Shown: piece after piece, positions 36,109-48,151 of the stretch
Layout: the number at the start of each line of letters is the position of its first letter
How positions within the stretch are numbered: position 1 is the first letter of the stretch
From: Apostichopus japonicus
Lineage: Eukaryota; Echinodermata; Holothuroidea; Aspidochirotida; Stichopodidae
Direction: 5' to 3'
NCBI RefSeq assembly: GCF_037975245.1
Contig: NC_092583.1
Span: 16,764,764-16,828,763, forward strand
Length of the DNA stretch: 64,000 nt
Position numbers and translations under genes: made by a program
Notes under the pieces: model-generated
Databases searched by the model: none
What the model was told of the DNA's origin: nothing
The model's input: the letters and a program-made list of their open reading frames with translations, nothing else

Positions 36109-39100
36109 CAGATATATTGAATGCCGAAAAAATGGTTGCTTTACATTTCTTGCTCTAGCCTGATGTTTCAGAACTTCATTTATTTAACTTTCGAAAGTTT
36201 CATTTGGTGACGTTTCTTCCTATAAGTGTATAATCTATACAAGTTGACGTTTGCTTTTAGTTAACATACCTTAAGATGGCATCGGTGTTCAATCGAAAGA
36301 TGTTAAGAAACTCTCTGTATTTGATGCAATTTGTCGTAAGTGGTCCTTTCACATACCAGTTGTCTCTTACACTTCCCCTGTCATTTGGTCAAATGGATTA
36401 GCAGATTAGATTTAAGACAGATCAGATTAATAACTGCTTAGTCTCGTAAAATCCCAACTGCTTGTGGTAACCAATTGGTTCTGCAATTACTTGTTTACAC
36501 CTGTGCATATCTGCTTGCCCAAAATCCCACAAATCTTAATACAGTGTAAAGGAAATCAATAGGCTGCCTGAAGCGGTATACATTATCTTAGGTCCTTGGA
36601 CACCTCTCTCCTACCCGGACTACTCTTAGGACCTTCCCTGCTTCTATTATCATCAAGGAATGTATTCGTTGTACGTCATACATCGCCACCGTAACACCGA
36701 CACTTCCCGGCTGGTTAGTTCGATAATTATTGATCTATCGCCCCCAAACAGAGGACCTTGTGACATATACGTATAACGGTATAGTAAACGGGGTTTGATG
36801 ACCTCTAACATTAGAGCAACAAACGTGGTACACGTAGCTGCGATCGATAGTTTTATGTAGCATACATAGAACATTGGTCCAGTTCGTCCTTGCAGGCCAC
36901 ATTGATCAAATAGCCAATTTTCAAAAGGCAGAAATTTCCTTTAAAACTGAAAGACGTTTGGAATGCCCCTTTTGAAGGCAAAATTGATGATGACGATGAT
37001 TCTACAGTCCAGGTCTGTAATGTTTGCTTCTGAGGAGCTGATGACCTAGACTACGTGTTTCAGCCACTTTTACAGTTGGGCCTCTGATATATTCATGCTT
37101 GTATCTCAAATATATGAACGTGAAATGTAACACTAATAATAGTAATAATAGTTGTTTCCAGTGGTCTGCAAGATATTAAACATGATCTAGAGCCCGTTAT
37201 CCCGGAATTGTGACGTAATAGTGGATGTGTGAAAATATAAACGAGTTAAGAAAGCGATTTTGAAAATCAAAAGTAACTTAACATTCGATGAAATCATTGT
37301 GGAAACATTATGCACGAACAATTTTTCATACGGAGTTTTGAAAGGATAGATTTAGGCAAAAATTTATGGTGTTGAGTTGTAGTAACCCACTTTTGTACTA
37401 ACTATATAATTTTAACTAGAGTGTTGAAAGAGATAAACAAAGATAAATAACTCTCGACTTTCCAGATGCACGGCACCTTTGCATCTCTCTTTATAAGAAC
37501 AGAAGAAGTTGATTACAACTCTGTGTAATAAAAGACAACAAAATCATTTGTAATTTTTTTTAAAAAACACGACTTTTGGCAAGTGTAATGATGTCCTCTT
37601 GAATGACTTTCATTGATTAAGTTTATTATATCCAAAAATTTTACACGAACACACCAGGACACAAATGTTATGCCCCGGGATTTCATGCTATATGACCGTC
37701 AGCAAAGCACAATACAAAGCAGCATCGATTCTCCTAAATCATGCATTAAAAGAATCGCATGCTGGTCAACTAAAGTAACCAAAGATTGTAATCTCAAATG
37801 TATATTTTCCTGGATTTTAATGTCCTACATATTATTCTGAGACGGTCAGTATTTCAAAGAGCAAATGCATGTTTTCGTGCGAGCAAATTTTCGAAAGGTG
37901 CATGGCAGTGTAATATGTAATTGAGGGTGCATGTCAGTATAATATGTACATTGAGGTTGCAGTTTGAGTGACCATTATTTCGATTCTAGCATATTTGAGG
38001 TAACATCGATGACTATGAAGGGATATGCTTGAAATTCCCAACCTTACCCGCGATAAGGATAACATCGTGTTAATAAAAAATCAATGTTCTGACCATTGGG
38101 GTGAGTTTTTATGAATTCGTTAAGTTTCCAAGTTTCAATGTAGTGCTACTTTACATAGAGTCACTGTTGTCTGTGATGTTTAGATGAGAAAATAATTTGC
38201 ATAAAATCTTATTAATTGCTGTTTTGAAAGGAGTAAAATTTACAAGAACTATAATCAATAATTATTACTTTTCGTCGTCTATTTTGTCTTTTTAAATTTC
38301 AAAATTGCAAATAACTGTGTATTTTGTGCTAATGTCTCCTTTTTCAGTTAAATCGTAATATTTAGAATGGGCGTGGTCCGCTTATAACTTTAACTGGAGT
38401 TTCGGTGAGTCTCCCCCGTTCCCCTCTTTTTGGCCCACCAAGGGATCACTTTTTTTCTGAGGGATCGGTAAATATATCATGTACATGTTTATTATTTCAC
38501 CTTTTAATAATTTTTGTTTGGGGGAGGGGATGTAATTATGGTTAGCGGTTATATATGCAGGTGCGTATCCAGGGGGGGGGCGTTGGGGGCGCGCGCCCCC
38601 CGGGTAAGGAAAAGAGGAGAGAAAAAAAGAGAAGAAAAAAGGGAAAAGGAGGGGGAAAAAAGAAATGGAGGAAAGGAAGGAAGGGAAAAGAAAAAGAAAA
38701 AAGAGAGAAAAAGGAAAAAAGGAGGGAGTAGAAGATAGCCAAGACCTCGGGAAGAGAAGAGGAACAGTCATAGTTAAAGCGCTGATCCCTATAATATACA
38801 CAGGGTAGCCAGTGACAGATCAAGGATTACGGAGGGGGTGTGCGCCTCACCCTACCCCTTACACCGACAACTCCATTTTTGACGTTTCCATTTTTCCTCT
38901 CTCACTAATGTATCTATATAAATACTATATATGGTCTATCATAACGCGTGTGTGTGTATGGACGCCTTAAGCAATTGTACAATTGTGCTATATGGAACCA
39001 ACTGTGGCTGGTCTTGAACTCAACCGAGTCGTCGGGGTACATGACGCATTTCGGGAAGGGGGCGACCGCCCCCCCCCGAGCAAATTTTCTTTATGACATC

Positions 39101-39394
39101 GCTAGTAATTTCAAAATAGACAATGCTTAGATGCAACTTACAAGGCCTGGGAAGTGTCATTTCCAGCGATCTGGGAGGCATTTTCGGCCAAAATTTTCCT
39201 TGTACGCTTCGCGCCAAACCATGGTGGCGCTTCGCTTAGATAGTTTGCCTACAGGCTTCGCCCCTCCCTTGGCAATTACTCGCTACACGCCTGTTCGAAT
39301 TTGTAAAGCAAAGAGCAGATAAAACATCATATCAGTGAGCATTGAAATGCATGTTCCACGACGAACAGCCTCAAAAACTGTCTATGTGTGTAGT

Positions 39395-39843
39395 TCAAGG
39401 CGTAGGAGCCCAATTGGATTTGGGGGCTGTAATGACTTGCCCGAAAAAAAGCCAAAATTTTTCGCGCGCAAAGCGCGCGTTCAACATATCAATGCCAATA
39501 TCATATAAGCAAGCATCGGTCATTACAGTGCATAGCATCGTGTACCGCACGGTCCGTCAAAGTTGCAGAGTATACCGATGCTATGTAAACAACCAAATGT
39601 CTTATGTAGATGGAGAAAAATCATACAGATCCATTTATGTCAAAACTCTTTTACAGTAGTAATGTCGGCCAAGCTTACAACTTTATTTAATTACCAAGGA
39701 GATCCATTTTTAAGCTATTCGTTGCCATTTATTTTTCTTCCAGTAGGTGCCTGAAAAAGATGGGGAAAAATTTGGTTGTGGGTTAGGGGTTGGGGAGGGG
39801 GGGGGGGCTGCAGCCACCGCCTCCTACGGGACCTACGCCTATG
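39395..39843. mobile_element. hAT-type MITE, copy 2 of the 10274 family
   Basis: Left end 'tcaaggcgtaggagcc', right end 'acctacgcctatg'. The 8-bp duplication TGTGTAGT flanks it (39387-39394 and 39844-39851). It shares with the 10274-10716 copy the interior 'cccgaaaaa', 'tttttcgcg', 'gttcaacat' and 'agtaggtgcc' motifs, and a long G run beside the right end. Confidence 0.8.
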
Positions 39844-40525
39844 TGTGTAGTGTTCGGTTTCGATAAACCTGATATCGGAAATATCTGCTATTTTTCATTT
39901 CCTTCAACCAAGTTTTATAATAGCCATTATAAGAGGTTGCAATATTTCTACACCAATAAATTAACTGTGTCGGAATTTTCCAAAATTTCCTCACCAACAT
40001 TCTTCAACATACTTTCCTCTACTCGTGCAACTTTGACCTGTCTGTTAGGGATTCAAGGAGGTTTTTCTATATTGGTTGTCCATAGATTGAATTTTGTGCA
40101 ACATTATGGGTATGTTTTCAAGTGATTTTATTCACGAGAAATGTGAATTTTCAAATTCTCACCAAATAATGGGCTTAAAACCTTGAAAAGTGGGGCTTTC
40201 GGATATTGTGGGCCGTGACGTAGAATCACCTACAAAAGCAATCATCCATAGGACATGCAATCAGGTCGAACATGATGTGTGACTGGTGACAATCTGCAAA
40301 AAGGTTATGGATGGAAAAAACTTTTGGGAAACACTTGGTTCTCATGCAAAAGTGTACATCTGGTTGGTCATTTTCAAGCCCGAGAAGTGCTATTTCCGGT
40401 GATCTGGGGGGGTATCCAGGGGCGGATCCAGGGGGGGGCCCGGGGGGCCCGGGCCCCCCCTTTTTGAAAATCCTGATTTTTTTTTTTTTTTTACCGCGCT
40501 CGAGGGAAAGTGCCCCATGCGTGAT

Positions 40526-41867
40526 CAGTGGCGTAGCTACGGGGGGCCTGAAATTGCAGACATGAGATCCATATTTTCAGGCTAGGTACATGCTGCTTAG
40601 AATACTCGGGAAGTGCCGTTTCCGGCCATCTGGGGGGTTTGTAAAGCCAAAAATTTTCTTGTACGCTCCGCGCCAACCAATGATGGCGCTCCGCTTAGAT
40701 ATTCTTACGTTCAGGCGCGACTGGACCAGTCAGACCCCCCCCCCCCTGTCACAAATCCTGCATCCGCCCCTGATATGTCATTGAATATTCCACAAAACAA
40801 CTTTTTATGTCCACGAAACTGTCGAAACATGATTTTCACTACTGGTAGAGATATAAAATATTGGGAATTCTGAATTTCCTGCAAACATGCGGCTGTGCCT
40901 GTTCAATACTCACTACTGTATCGCCTTAAAAAATGATGAGTGGAAATAGTTTCTCCAGGACCGTATCGTATCGTGGGTATCGAGTGCGTCTGATATACGA
41001 ACGTACGTAGTACGTACGTACGTACGTCTATGATGATATGCACTGTACTGTACTGATAAAAACATAGGTGAATTTCACTCCATGGGAGTGATCACTGAGC
41101 ACATTCCGGTATAAGAGTGAATTTCCACTCCATTTGAGTAAATCTTAACTCCTAATAGAGTTATATTCACTCATATTAGGAGTGAGGGTTAACTCCAATA
41201 GAGTTAAATTTTACTCTTAATTTGAAGTGCGCCGAGTGATCACTCCAATGGAATGAAATCCACTCATTTGTTTTTAGAGTGTTGCTAGATATATGAAGAA
41301 GAAATTTACATACCAATACATGTTATCGGTCATCGATTGGCACAAAAAGCCAGATTCTGATGACAGCTGCCTCAAGAAACCCAATAAATGGCCTAATAAG
41401 CACCGAGCCATCAATGTGGACCATTACCGAAACATCGATGCGTGTTATTCTTCCACCCCCTTCCTCTAATGCTATTTAAATCCACATGTGGGCATATCCT
41501 GCAAATCTACCGGTAGCCCACAGGGATTTGAGTTGGGAGAAAGGCCTTGACAGCTTGAAACGACAAATGATGCCAACTTCCCTCAAGTTAAAAGTCTGGC
41601 TGAGTTGGCAAGGCCAGTCAGCATGAAAGAGAAAAAACTTTTTTTGCATTTCTGTCACCAAAGTTGCACATCTTTTTGGTTGCTATTTTGCCTCACAGGT
41701 GCCATCTCCTGCGATCTGGGGGGTGCTGAAATCTCAAATTTTCTCTGTACGCTCCGCGCCAACCAAGGTGGCGCTCCGCTTAGATAGTAAACTCCGCCCC
41801 CCCCCCCACAAGAAAGAACAGCCCCCCATGCCCCCCCCCCACTCAAAAAATCCTAGCTACGCCACTG
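40526..41867. mobile_element. hAT-like non-autonomous element, 1.34 kb, same family as 16043-17561
   Basis: Ends are CAGTGGCGTAGCTA and its exact inverse. Flanks TGCGTGAT (40518-40525) and TGCGTGAA (41868-41875) agree at 7 of 8 bases. The element carries the repeated module at both sides and a foldback element (41057-41282) in its middle, so it was itself a target for insertion. Confidence 0.8.
41057..41282. repeat. Foldback MITE built of 'gagtgaatttcactc' units
   Basis: The two halves are inverse copies over at least 70 bp: from aaaaacatagg and gagtgatcactgagc on the left to their inverses near 41230-41280. The centre has further 'aactcctaatagagtta' palindromes. The whole 226 bp could fold on itself. 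Confidence 0.75.
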
Positions 41868-42425
41868 TGCGTGAAATTTTTTGTAAAATAAATTTGCAAA
41901 AAGAGTACACCATCATTCTGATAAAGTGAAGGTGAGAGGGGCGCTCTGACTGCATCAATAGTCTCCATCTGGAAGGGGGCATCCAAGATGAAATGGCCTG
42001 GAGTAGCCTGGTAAAAAGTAATTTGCATCACCACCTACTCCCCAAAGACGTAAATCCCAGCTCATTGCTCGAAATTGCCAAATTAATATATGCCCGGCAA
42101 ACCATGAATACATGATTTATTGGAAATAAATTTTACTCCAAACTTTCACGAAAAGTAGCACCAGATTGCACCGAGGACCTCCATATTTTGTGAAATTTTC
42201 CCAAAGGGGAGGGGGGCACCCACTCCCCTTAGACCCCTCCCCCAGGACGACGATTAGGCATTTCCCATCTGGGCCCCCCCTTCGGCGAAATCCTGGATCC
42301 GCCACTGGTATCAAAACCAGAAATTTTCTTGTACGCTGCGCGCCAACCGATGGTGGCGCTCCGCTTAGATAGTAATTCGCGCCCCCCGGGTTAGAAAATC
42401 CTGGATACGCGCCTGATATGTATAG

Positions 42426-42508
42426 GGTACGATGGCCGAGTGGTTAAGGCGTTGGACTTAAGTTCCAATGGACGAATATCCGCGTGGGTTCGAACCCCAC
42501 TCGTACCA
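42426..42508 (+). tRNA. tRNA-Leu (anticodon UAA), intact
   Basis: The acceptor stem GGTACGA pairs with TCGTACC, with discriminator A. The D arm is GGCCGAGTGGTTAAGGC, as in class II leucine tRNAs. The anticodon stem TTGGA pairs with TCCAA around loop CTTAAGT, giving anticodon TAA. The variable arm is long, and the T arm is GTGGG-TTCGAAC-CCCAC. There is no intron. At 83 nt it reads the UUA codon. It lies 10 bp after the right edge of the transposon nest. Confidence 0.96.
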
Positions 42509-42520
42509 GACGTAATTTAC

Positions 42521-42524
42521 TTTT
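42521..42524 (+). terminator. RNA polymerase III terminator of tRNA-Leu
   Basis: TTTT on the coding strand, 13 bp after the tRNA 3' end, is the minimal pol III stop. Confidence 0.7.
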
Positions 42525-42738
42525 GCAGCAATCCAGTATAAATTGATACCCCTACAGTGCATGACAGAAATAAAAATAAAAATATATAAGATAACATATT
42601 CGTGGAATAATAGTGTAGCCAAGGCTTCGCACCCACGCATTCGTATATTAAACTATCACTTTTCTTTTTCCATATTAAAAAATTAAATATACCAATTATG
42701 ATGTACATATCGATGGACACAGACAAAACCAGCGAGTT

Positions 42739-42821
42739 TGTCTTTAAATAAAAGAGAAAGGGACGTTGGATATAAGCCCCTAATGAAAGATATCTGCGTT
42801 GTTCGAACCAAACTCGTATAG
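42739..42821 (+). pseudogene. Decayed tRNA-Leu copy
   Basis: The segment 'gacgttggatataagcccct' through 'tatctgcgttgttcgaacc' and 'aactcgtata' aligns base for base with the 3' two thirds of the intact tRNA-Leu 313 bp upstream. The anticodon stem and acceptor pairing are lost, and the 5' part is barely recognisable. It is an old duplicate, not functional. Confidence 0.65.
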
Positions 42822-44131
42822 CTTGACATCTGTTAAATTTCTATTCGGAGTAACTCTCGCAATTTTCTCATAAACCATACGTTTTATCTGCTTCATTTAT
42901 ATGGTTTGTTGTTCCTTCTTGCAGCTGTGTTCGATTAATTGCCCCAAAATTTAAAGTTTGAGACTCCGGTTGGAAGTCTTCTTGTTATAATACCCGACTG
43001 TTATGAAAACTGTAGTCGATTTCAGGTTACATTTCTTAGCTTTAGGAGCAGGATTTTAAGGTATGGTTTTTACATACCAGTTGGAAATAGTTTTCCTCTT
43101 TTTTTAAAGTTTGATCTTGCCTGCCTTTATTTGTAGATCTGCATGCCAGTTCAGAATGATAGGAAATACCGCTTGGCTGTGATCGATTTGTTAAAGGATT
43201 CGAAATATGCTGTTTTTTTTTGTTTCACAATACTATCGAGAAGTTATTTTAATGTTTTATGTTATAAACTTAGTAGTTTAGCCACATTGACAGATAAATG
43301 TCAGTGACACTCTTACAGAATTTTTTTTACAGAAAAATGATATTTATAAATTATGGCATAAATTGGGCACTTTTATCAATTTTCACATTATCCTGCCCGG
43401 CTGCCAACTTTTAATGGGTGAATTTAGCAGAATTTGAGTCTTGGTTGTTCAAGAAAATAGTGCTAGTAATGTTTCTATAACTATCCCAGTTTTCAAGGTA
43501 TTCAGGGTTCAAATCCCGCAAGTCTCTTGAATGTTCATTATGGATACATTGATGATGACGTCAGCTCCTCAGTGCAGGCCTAACATTTAATATTTATCAA
43601 TTGTTTAATTCTAATGACTGAAACAAAACATTCATTTAAATTCTTATGAACAGCAGCTAGAGTACCATTAATTGAGTGACATTCAACACTACCTTTATTG
43701 ACAATTTTGGAATGTATTGTCAACATGTTATTAGAAGCTAAGATAGTCTTAGGTTTTCCTGATGACTTCTGAGTTTGCAATTGAGGAGCCGTCTCCGTCT
43801 CGTAACGTGGCGCCCTCAATCGCTGGCTGATCTCTGGTTGTAAGGGGAAATGTACATTAAGGATCATTTCTCCCCCCCCCCCCCCCAAATAACAAAATTG
43901 GTACAAAAATACAACCGGGGTTGATGTAAGTGCTTTTAACGGTGCACAACATGTCAAAATTATTGATGTGCACGAAGTCATCTTTGAAATACATAATAAT
44001 GAAGAATTTTCGATTACGAAAGCCAACACACGAAAAGAGAACAACTGCAAATAGTTTACATATTGCAACAGTGTATGTTCAAAAGCAGATATTAATTTAT
44101 ACACTAGCAAATACAAATGTATACCAAACCC

Positions 44132-44137
44132 TTTATT
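44132..44137 (-). terminator. Candidate polyadenylation signal of the p75NTR gene
   Basis: AATAAA on the minus strand lies 254 bp past the TGA stop. A (TA)n tract of about 50 bp (44172-44221) lies between the stop and the signal, so the transcript's 3' UTR would carry it. Confidence 0.4.
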
Positions 44138-44169
44138 TATAGGCCAATTTAATTAAATATATATTAATA

Positions 44170-44171
<2 letters not shown>

Positions 44172-44221
<50 letters not shown>
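44172..44221. repeat. (TA)n microsatellite in the probable p75NTR 3' UTR
   Basis: About 25 TA units, preceded by the related 'taatattaatattaatata'. Confidence 0.9.
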
Positions 44222-44224
<3 letters not shown>

Positions 44225-44390
44225 CAGCATACTTCATGTTAGTTGACAAACAACCAAAATTGTGTCTTTTACTATATGTGCAATATTAGGGTGAAATCTT
44301 TTCTCAACATGTATTTCACAAATCGTAAAAATATTTTTGAATAATAATGTACCGTACTATTTTGACAATGATTTTTTGATTCCAGATTCA

Positions 44391-45689
44391 TCATAAGTTG
44401 CCGTTATTTGTTAATATCAAGTTTGCTAAGTCCTTCCTTTGAATGCTCATTAAAGCTTCATTAAGAGCGTTCACTGTTGCCATGGTTCCATCACGTGACT
44501 GCCATTTATGAAACATTTGATGTACTGGATTTAAATGGCCGTCCTTCGACTTGCTAAAGTCTTCCTTGTCCATGTTTGTAAAGTTTAACTGAGTACATAG
44601 TGCTCGCCAATCTCGACCGTCCTTCCTTGAAATCATCAATTTTTCTTCTAATTCCACCTTTTTGTCCGAATGAAGTTCTTTGTAAAGGGTTGTTGGTGAT
44701 ACTGTAAAATGACAAGAAAGTATACGGATTGTTGATGGGAAAAGAACATTTGAACGTAGATAAATTGACTTGTATTGATTTTCTTGCATACATTGACTGA
44801 CACAGATTGTACAATCTAGATCAAAATTAGTGACATTACTGAAATTGATTTGTCACTTCCCACCCTAAACCGCAATCTCACCCCCCCCCCCAAATGTCAT
44901 GACTTTTTTCAGAAAATAAGTTCGAGCAGTACTCTGCCTTCTCCTAGAGAAATATTCGGCCCCGTAAATAATAGCTTAGCTACGTCCCTGCACAGAATAA
45001 ACTAGAAACAAGAAGAGTAAGAACATTAGTGGGTTTTACAAATAGAGATGATACAATGACTCGAATAAATGAATCAAGTAAGGTAAACTCTAAATTACCA
45101 GTAGTTGAGGTGTACCTAAACTACCGAAGCCTGTACTCACCATCTGTGGAGGGAGAAACTGTGGCAACAACGTACGACGAAGGCCCCGTATACGTAGTAG
45201 CAGTCAATACTTGGCTTCCGTTCAAGTTCTCTGGGTTTTTCTCAATATCTGTTGAACTCGTATTAGATCTGTTTGAAAAAAAAGCATTGTTCAAAGAATA
45301 TGCGTACCGTACTTTTGCCGCAACACTACTATTTCACATTTATGAACACGTTAACTAAAAGTGTTTCTTTTGACTCTTCTGATTACGTTTAAATGTCACT
45401 TTAAAATGTTGCCATTTCCAGCTACAACCCCTAACTGTCAATAACTTTGTGCCATATATCATCCACTTATTGATATAACTGAACTTGTTACCAGGGAAAA
45501 CAATTCCGGACGCATATGTTCATTGCTGTTTCGTGAATTAATTACGCAACATGATAAGATCTATGTAAATCCGATATTCCTATATTTCAAATGACGTCAT
45601 AGGGATATTACTTGATCACAGCATCATAGAACTAACAGGTGAGATAAACATTAAGTCCTCCCTTTTCGACTTACACGTTGTAGTACACT

Positions 45690-45784
<95 letters not shown>

Positions 45785-48151
45785 ATCAAGGTTCAATTGT
45801 TGCGTTTAATAAAATTTGAAATGTTTCTTACCTGACCATCTTTTGAGAGGCTCTCAATTTGATTTGATGAAACGACCATCTTTTAAACAATACATAGATG
45901 AGGAGGCCAACGACGAGAGCCGCAAGGAGAACACAGTAAAGAGGAACAATGCTGACCCCGGGATGATATGGGTGGCCAGTGGGGTCTGATGGTGGCGTCA
46001 GTGAAATGTCACTTGATGGAGGCGCTGTTGAGAAATTGGAATGGATCTGTATTAGTATGACTGTGGAAACGCTGGCTTAGTGATGTAGGTAGTAAAAACA
46101 TTTTTTTATTCAGTTTCATGTGTAAACTTGGGATGGCTATTAAAAAGATAAAATTAAATGAATTTTGTTGATTATAGTATTAAATAGTTGCCATATACCA
46201 TGAAAATTATCTCAAAGAATGTCGGGGTAACAAAACCGGGAATAGGAAGATTTACTACAATAATTTATAACTATAGCCTTATTAGTTATCGAAATTATAC
46301 GAAGAGAACACTTTCTCACTGAAAATATGAACCATCACTATTGATAGAACATGGATTTATATCAAGTACAAGTAAAACAAATTTATTTTGCTTTGTGTCA
46401 TCTAGCAAGCAAATTCGAAACAACATGAGTCATTGGAGGAAAATGAAAATAATTCGCATTACATAGTTTAAATAGAAGGCTTTTTGCCTCTAAGTACCTC
46501 TCGCCCGGCGTAAGCTAATATGCTGCTACAAATACACAACGTAAGGTATATATTCGGTGCTCTACTTTATCTTGCGGATGCATAATTCAATCAAGAGTCA
46601 GACGAAGATTAACATTGATCCGCATATATACATCACCAAAATCAAAATGATAAAGTTTCGACCAAGATTTATGGAGGTAAAAAACATAAACCATGAACGT
46701 TTCGCCCAGTGAAAGGTCTTAAATCTAGACTTAACATTTTTAAGTGTTTGTGGTTCTACGTTTATGTGTTATCGTAAAATGTTGGTTTTTCGGGAATAAA
46801 ATTTACAACGACAAAAAGAATCAAAGCGTGTATATGTAGTAGCTATCTTGAGTGAATTGAACGAGGGTGTTGGCAGGTTGACAGACATATAAACAAACAG
46901 GGAGGAAAGAGAGACAGAGAGAAGAGAGAGGAGAGAGTTATGACACATCGTACAGTTGTATCTTTCAAGTTTTGGCATTAATTCTGGAAGGCATAATCAG
47001 AGAAAGTATATTTAATCGTAAAATGTCGCGTATGAAATGTACGTAGTGAATGTTAGGGAGTTATTACTTGTTTGTATAACACAGACGCTGATCTAAAGTC
47101 AACAACATGATTCTAAAACATTGCAGATGTCACCGAATGTTGTTTTCGTGACGGAGAGTTTCTGGAAGTTGGCGAGCAAGGAACAATGTAACATACGAAC
47201 CATACTATGTTGTCGAAGTTTATAGTGAGTAAAGTTAGTTAAATCACCGTAAACGAAATTTCAATTCAACAATCTATGCAGCCTCATTGTTTTGTTGTTT
47301 CTTTGTTTTCAATCGACAAAAGGGAAAGTATTTTAGGATTGACTATTATCGATTTTGAGAAATACACGGTAGACAGGTTTCCTCGCCCAACGCTTAATCA
47401 TATGATTCTAAATGACATGCAAAGCGCACATTTATTTCCAAACCACCTTTTCATTATTTGACAAGAAACTCGAGTAGTCAAATAAATGAATTAAATTATT
47501 TGGTGATGATAGTATTGAGAATTGACCAAAATCAACACACAACTTCGTTAATGTAAAAAGAAAACAACATTTTCGAAAACAAAGTTAATTTGTTTACTCA
47601 CGTGAACAAACAGTATCTGAATACTTTGTGCAGTTTTCTACTATGAATGTTCCTCTCCGACATCTTGTACAAGGTTTACACACGGTTGCCCTGGTAACGA
47701 CATCTGAATAAGTCTTTAATGGGACACATTCTTCACATATTATATCTTCCAAAAATGTACATGGCTGTATGGTTCCAAAACCTGGCGGACAAACACTGCA
47801 TTGGCTGCAGACGCCCCCATTCTTTCGAAAAAGTCCCATTTTACACCGGCAACTCGAATCATGTGTTGAATTGCATTTACTAATAGTCACTTGATCTGAA
47901 TTGCACTCTGTACATGGTCGGCAAGGGTTGTTACCCCACTCATCTGAAAAAGTCCTGTTCTGCCGACAAGGTTTACATTGGATGTTTGTAACACCACAAA
48001 GAGAAATAGCCCCCTCTCCAGGGGGACATGCATCACAACAGTCACCGCTGTCTGTATACGTGTTACTTCTACACTGAGGTGCTACTGTCGTCGACCGAAC
48101 TACCTGTATCATCTGTGATGAAAATAATATGAAAAAAAGAAGATAAATCAT
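44391..48151 (-). CDS. NGFR: p75-type neurotrophin receptor (TNFRSF16), four exons
   Basis: Minus-strand exons are 48151-47602, 46024-45832, 45268-45141 and 44701-44391. GT-AG junctions and phases (1,2,1) agree, giving 393 residues (vertebrate p75NTR about 427). Order: signal peptide (about 1-20), four TNFR cysteine-rich domains (about 27-183), a short Ser/Pro/Thr stalk, one membrane helix (about 206-229), a linker of about 75 residues, and a C-terminal death domain (about 305-385; DWRALCTQLNF, HPV-type LNPVHQMFHKW, NALNEALMSIQRKDLANLI). The helix keeps the p75NTR-specific membrane cysteine (PLYC, C213), the AxxxG dimer motif (ALVVG) and the FKRW exit. As a family, p75 binds neurotrophins and signals through death-domain adaptors; ligands here are unknown. 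Start caveat: the first 13 codons overlap a perfect polypyrimidine-CAG acceptor, so a separate upstream signal-peptide exon is possible. Confidence 0.92.
45692..45780. repeat. (TA)n microsatellite, about 44 units, in a p75NTR intron
   Basis: An uninterrupted 89-bp (AT)n tract lies about 50 bp inside the intron that follows the transmembrane exon. It is long enough to be unstable or to extrude a cruciform. Confidence 0.95.

Larger units (their letters stand above)
38563..42415. mobile_element. Nest of hAT-like elements sharing one poly-G/C-rich module
   Basis: The left edge 'caggtgcgtatccagg' and the right edge 'cctggatacgcgcctg' are near-perfect inverses, flanked by ATATG on both sides. Inside lie at least two complete elements (39395-39843 and 40526-41867) and loose termini such as 'caggggcggatccagg' (40419), 'cctgcatccgcccctg' (40757) and 'cctggatccgccactg' (42292). 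Four copies of the module 'tgtacgctccgcgccaac' followed by 'gatggtggcgctccgctt' (or close variants) lie near 39200, 40660, 41750 and 42330, all on the plus strand. No transposase frame is present. Confidence 0.7.

Noticed and set aside
38382-38823. Overlapping minus-strand frames rich in Phe, Ser, Leu
   Set aside because: They arise from a purine-rich simple-sequence tract (38600-38740) inside the transposon nest.
43495-43520. tRNA-like T-loop phrase gggttcaaatcccgc
   Set aside because: No acceptor, D or anticodon stem can be formed upstream.
43580-44116. 178-residue minus-strand open frame downstream of p75NTR
   Set aside because: It runs through a C-run (a glycine stretch), has no recognisable domain or splice context, and lies just past the p75NTR stop in probable 3' UTR and flank.
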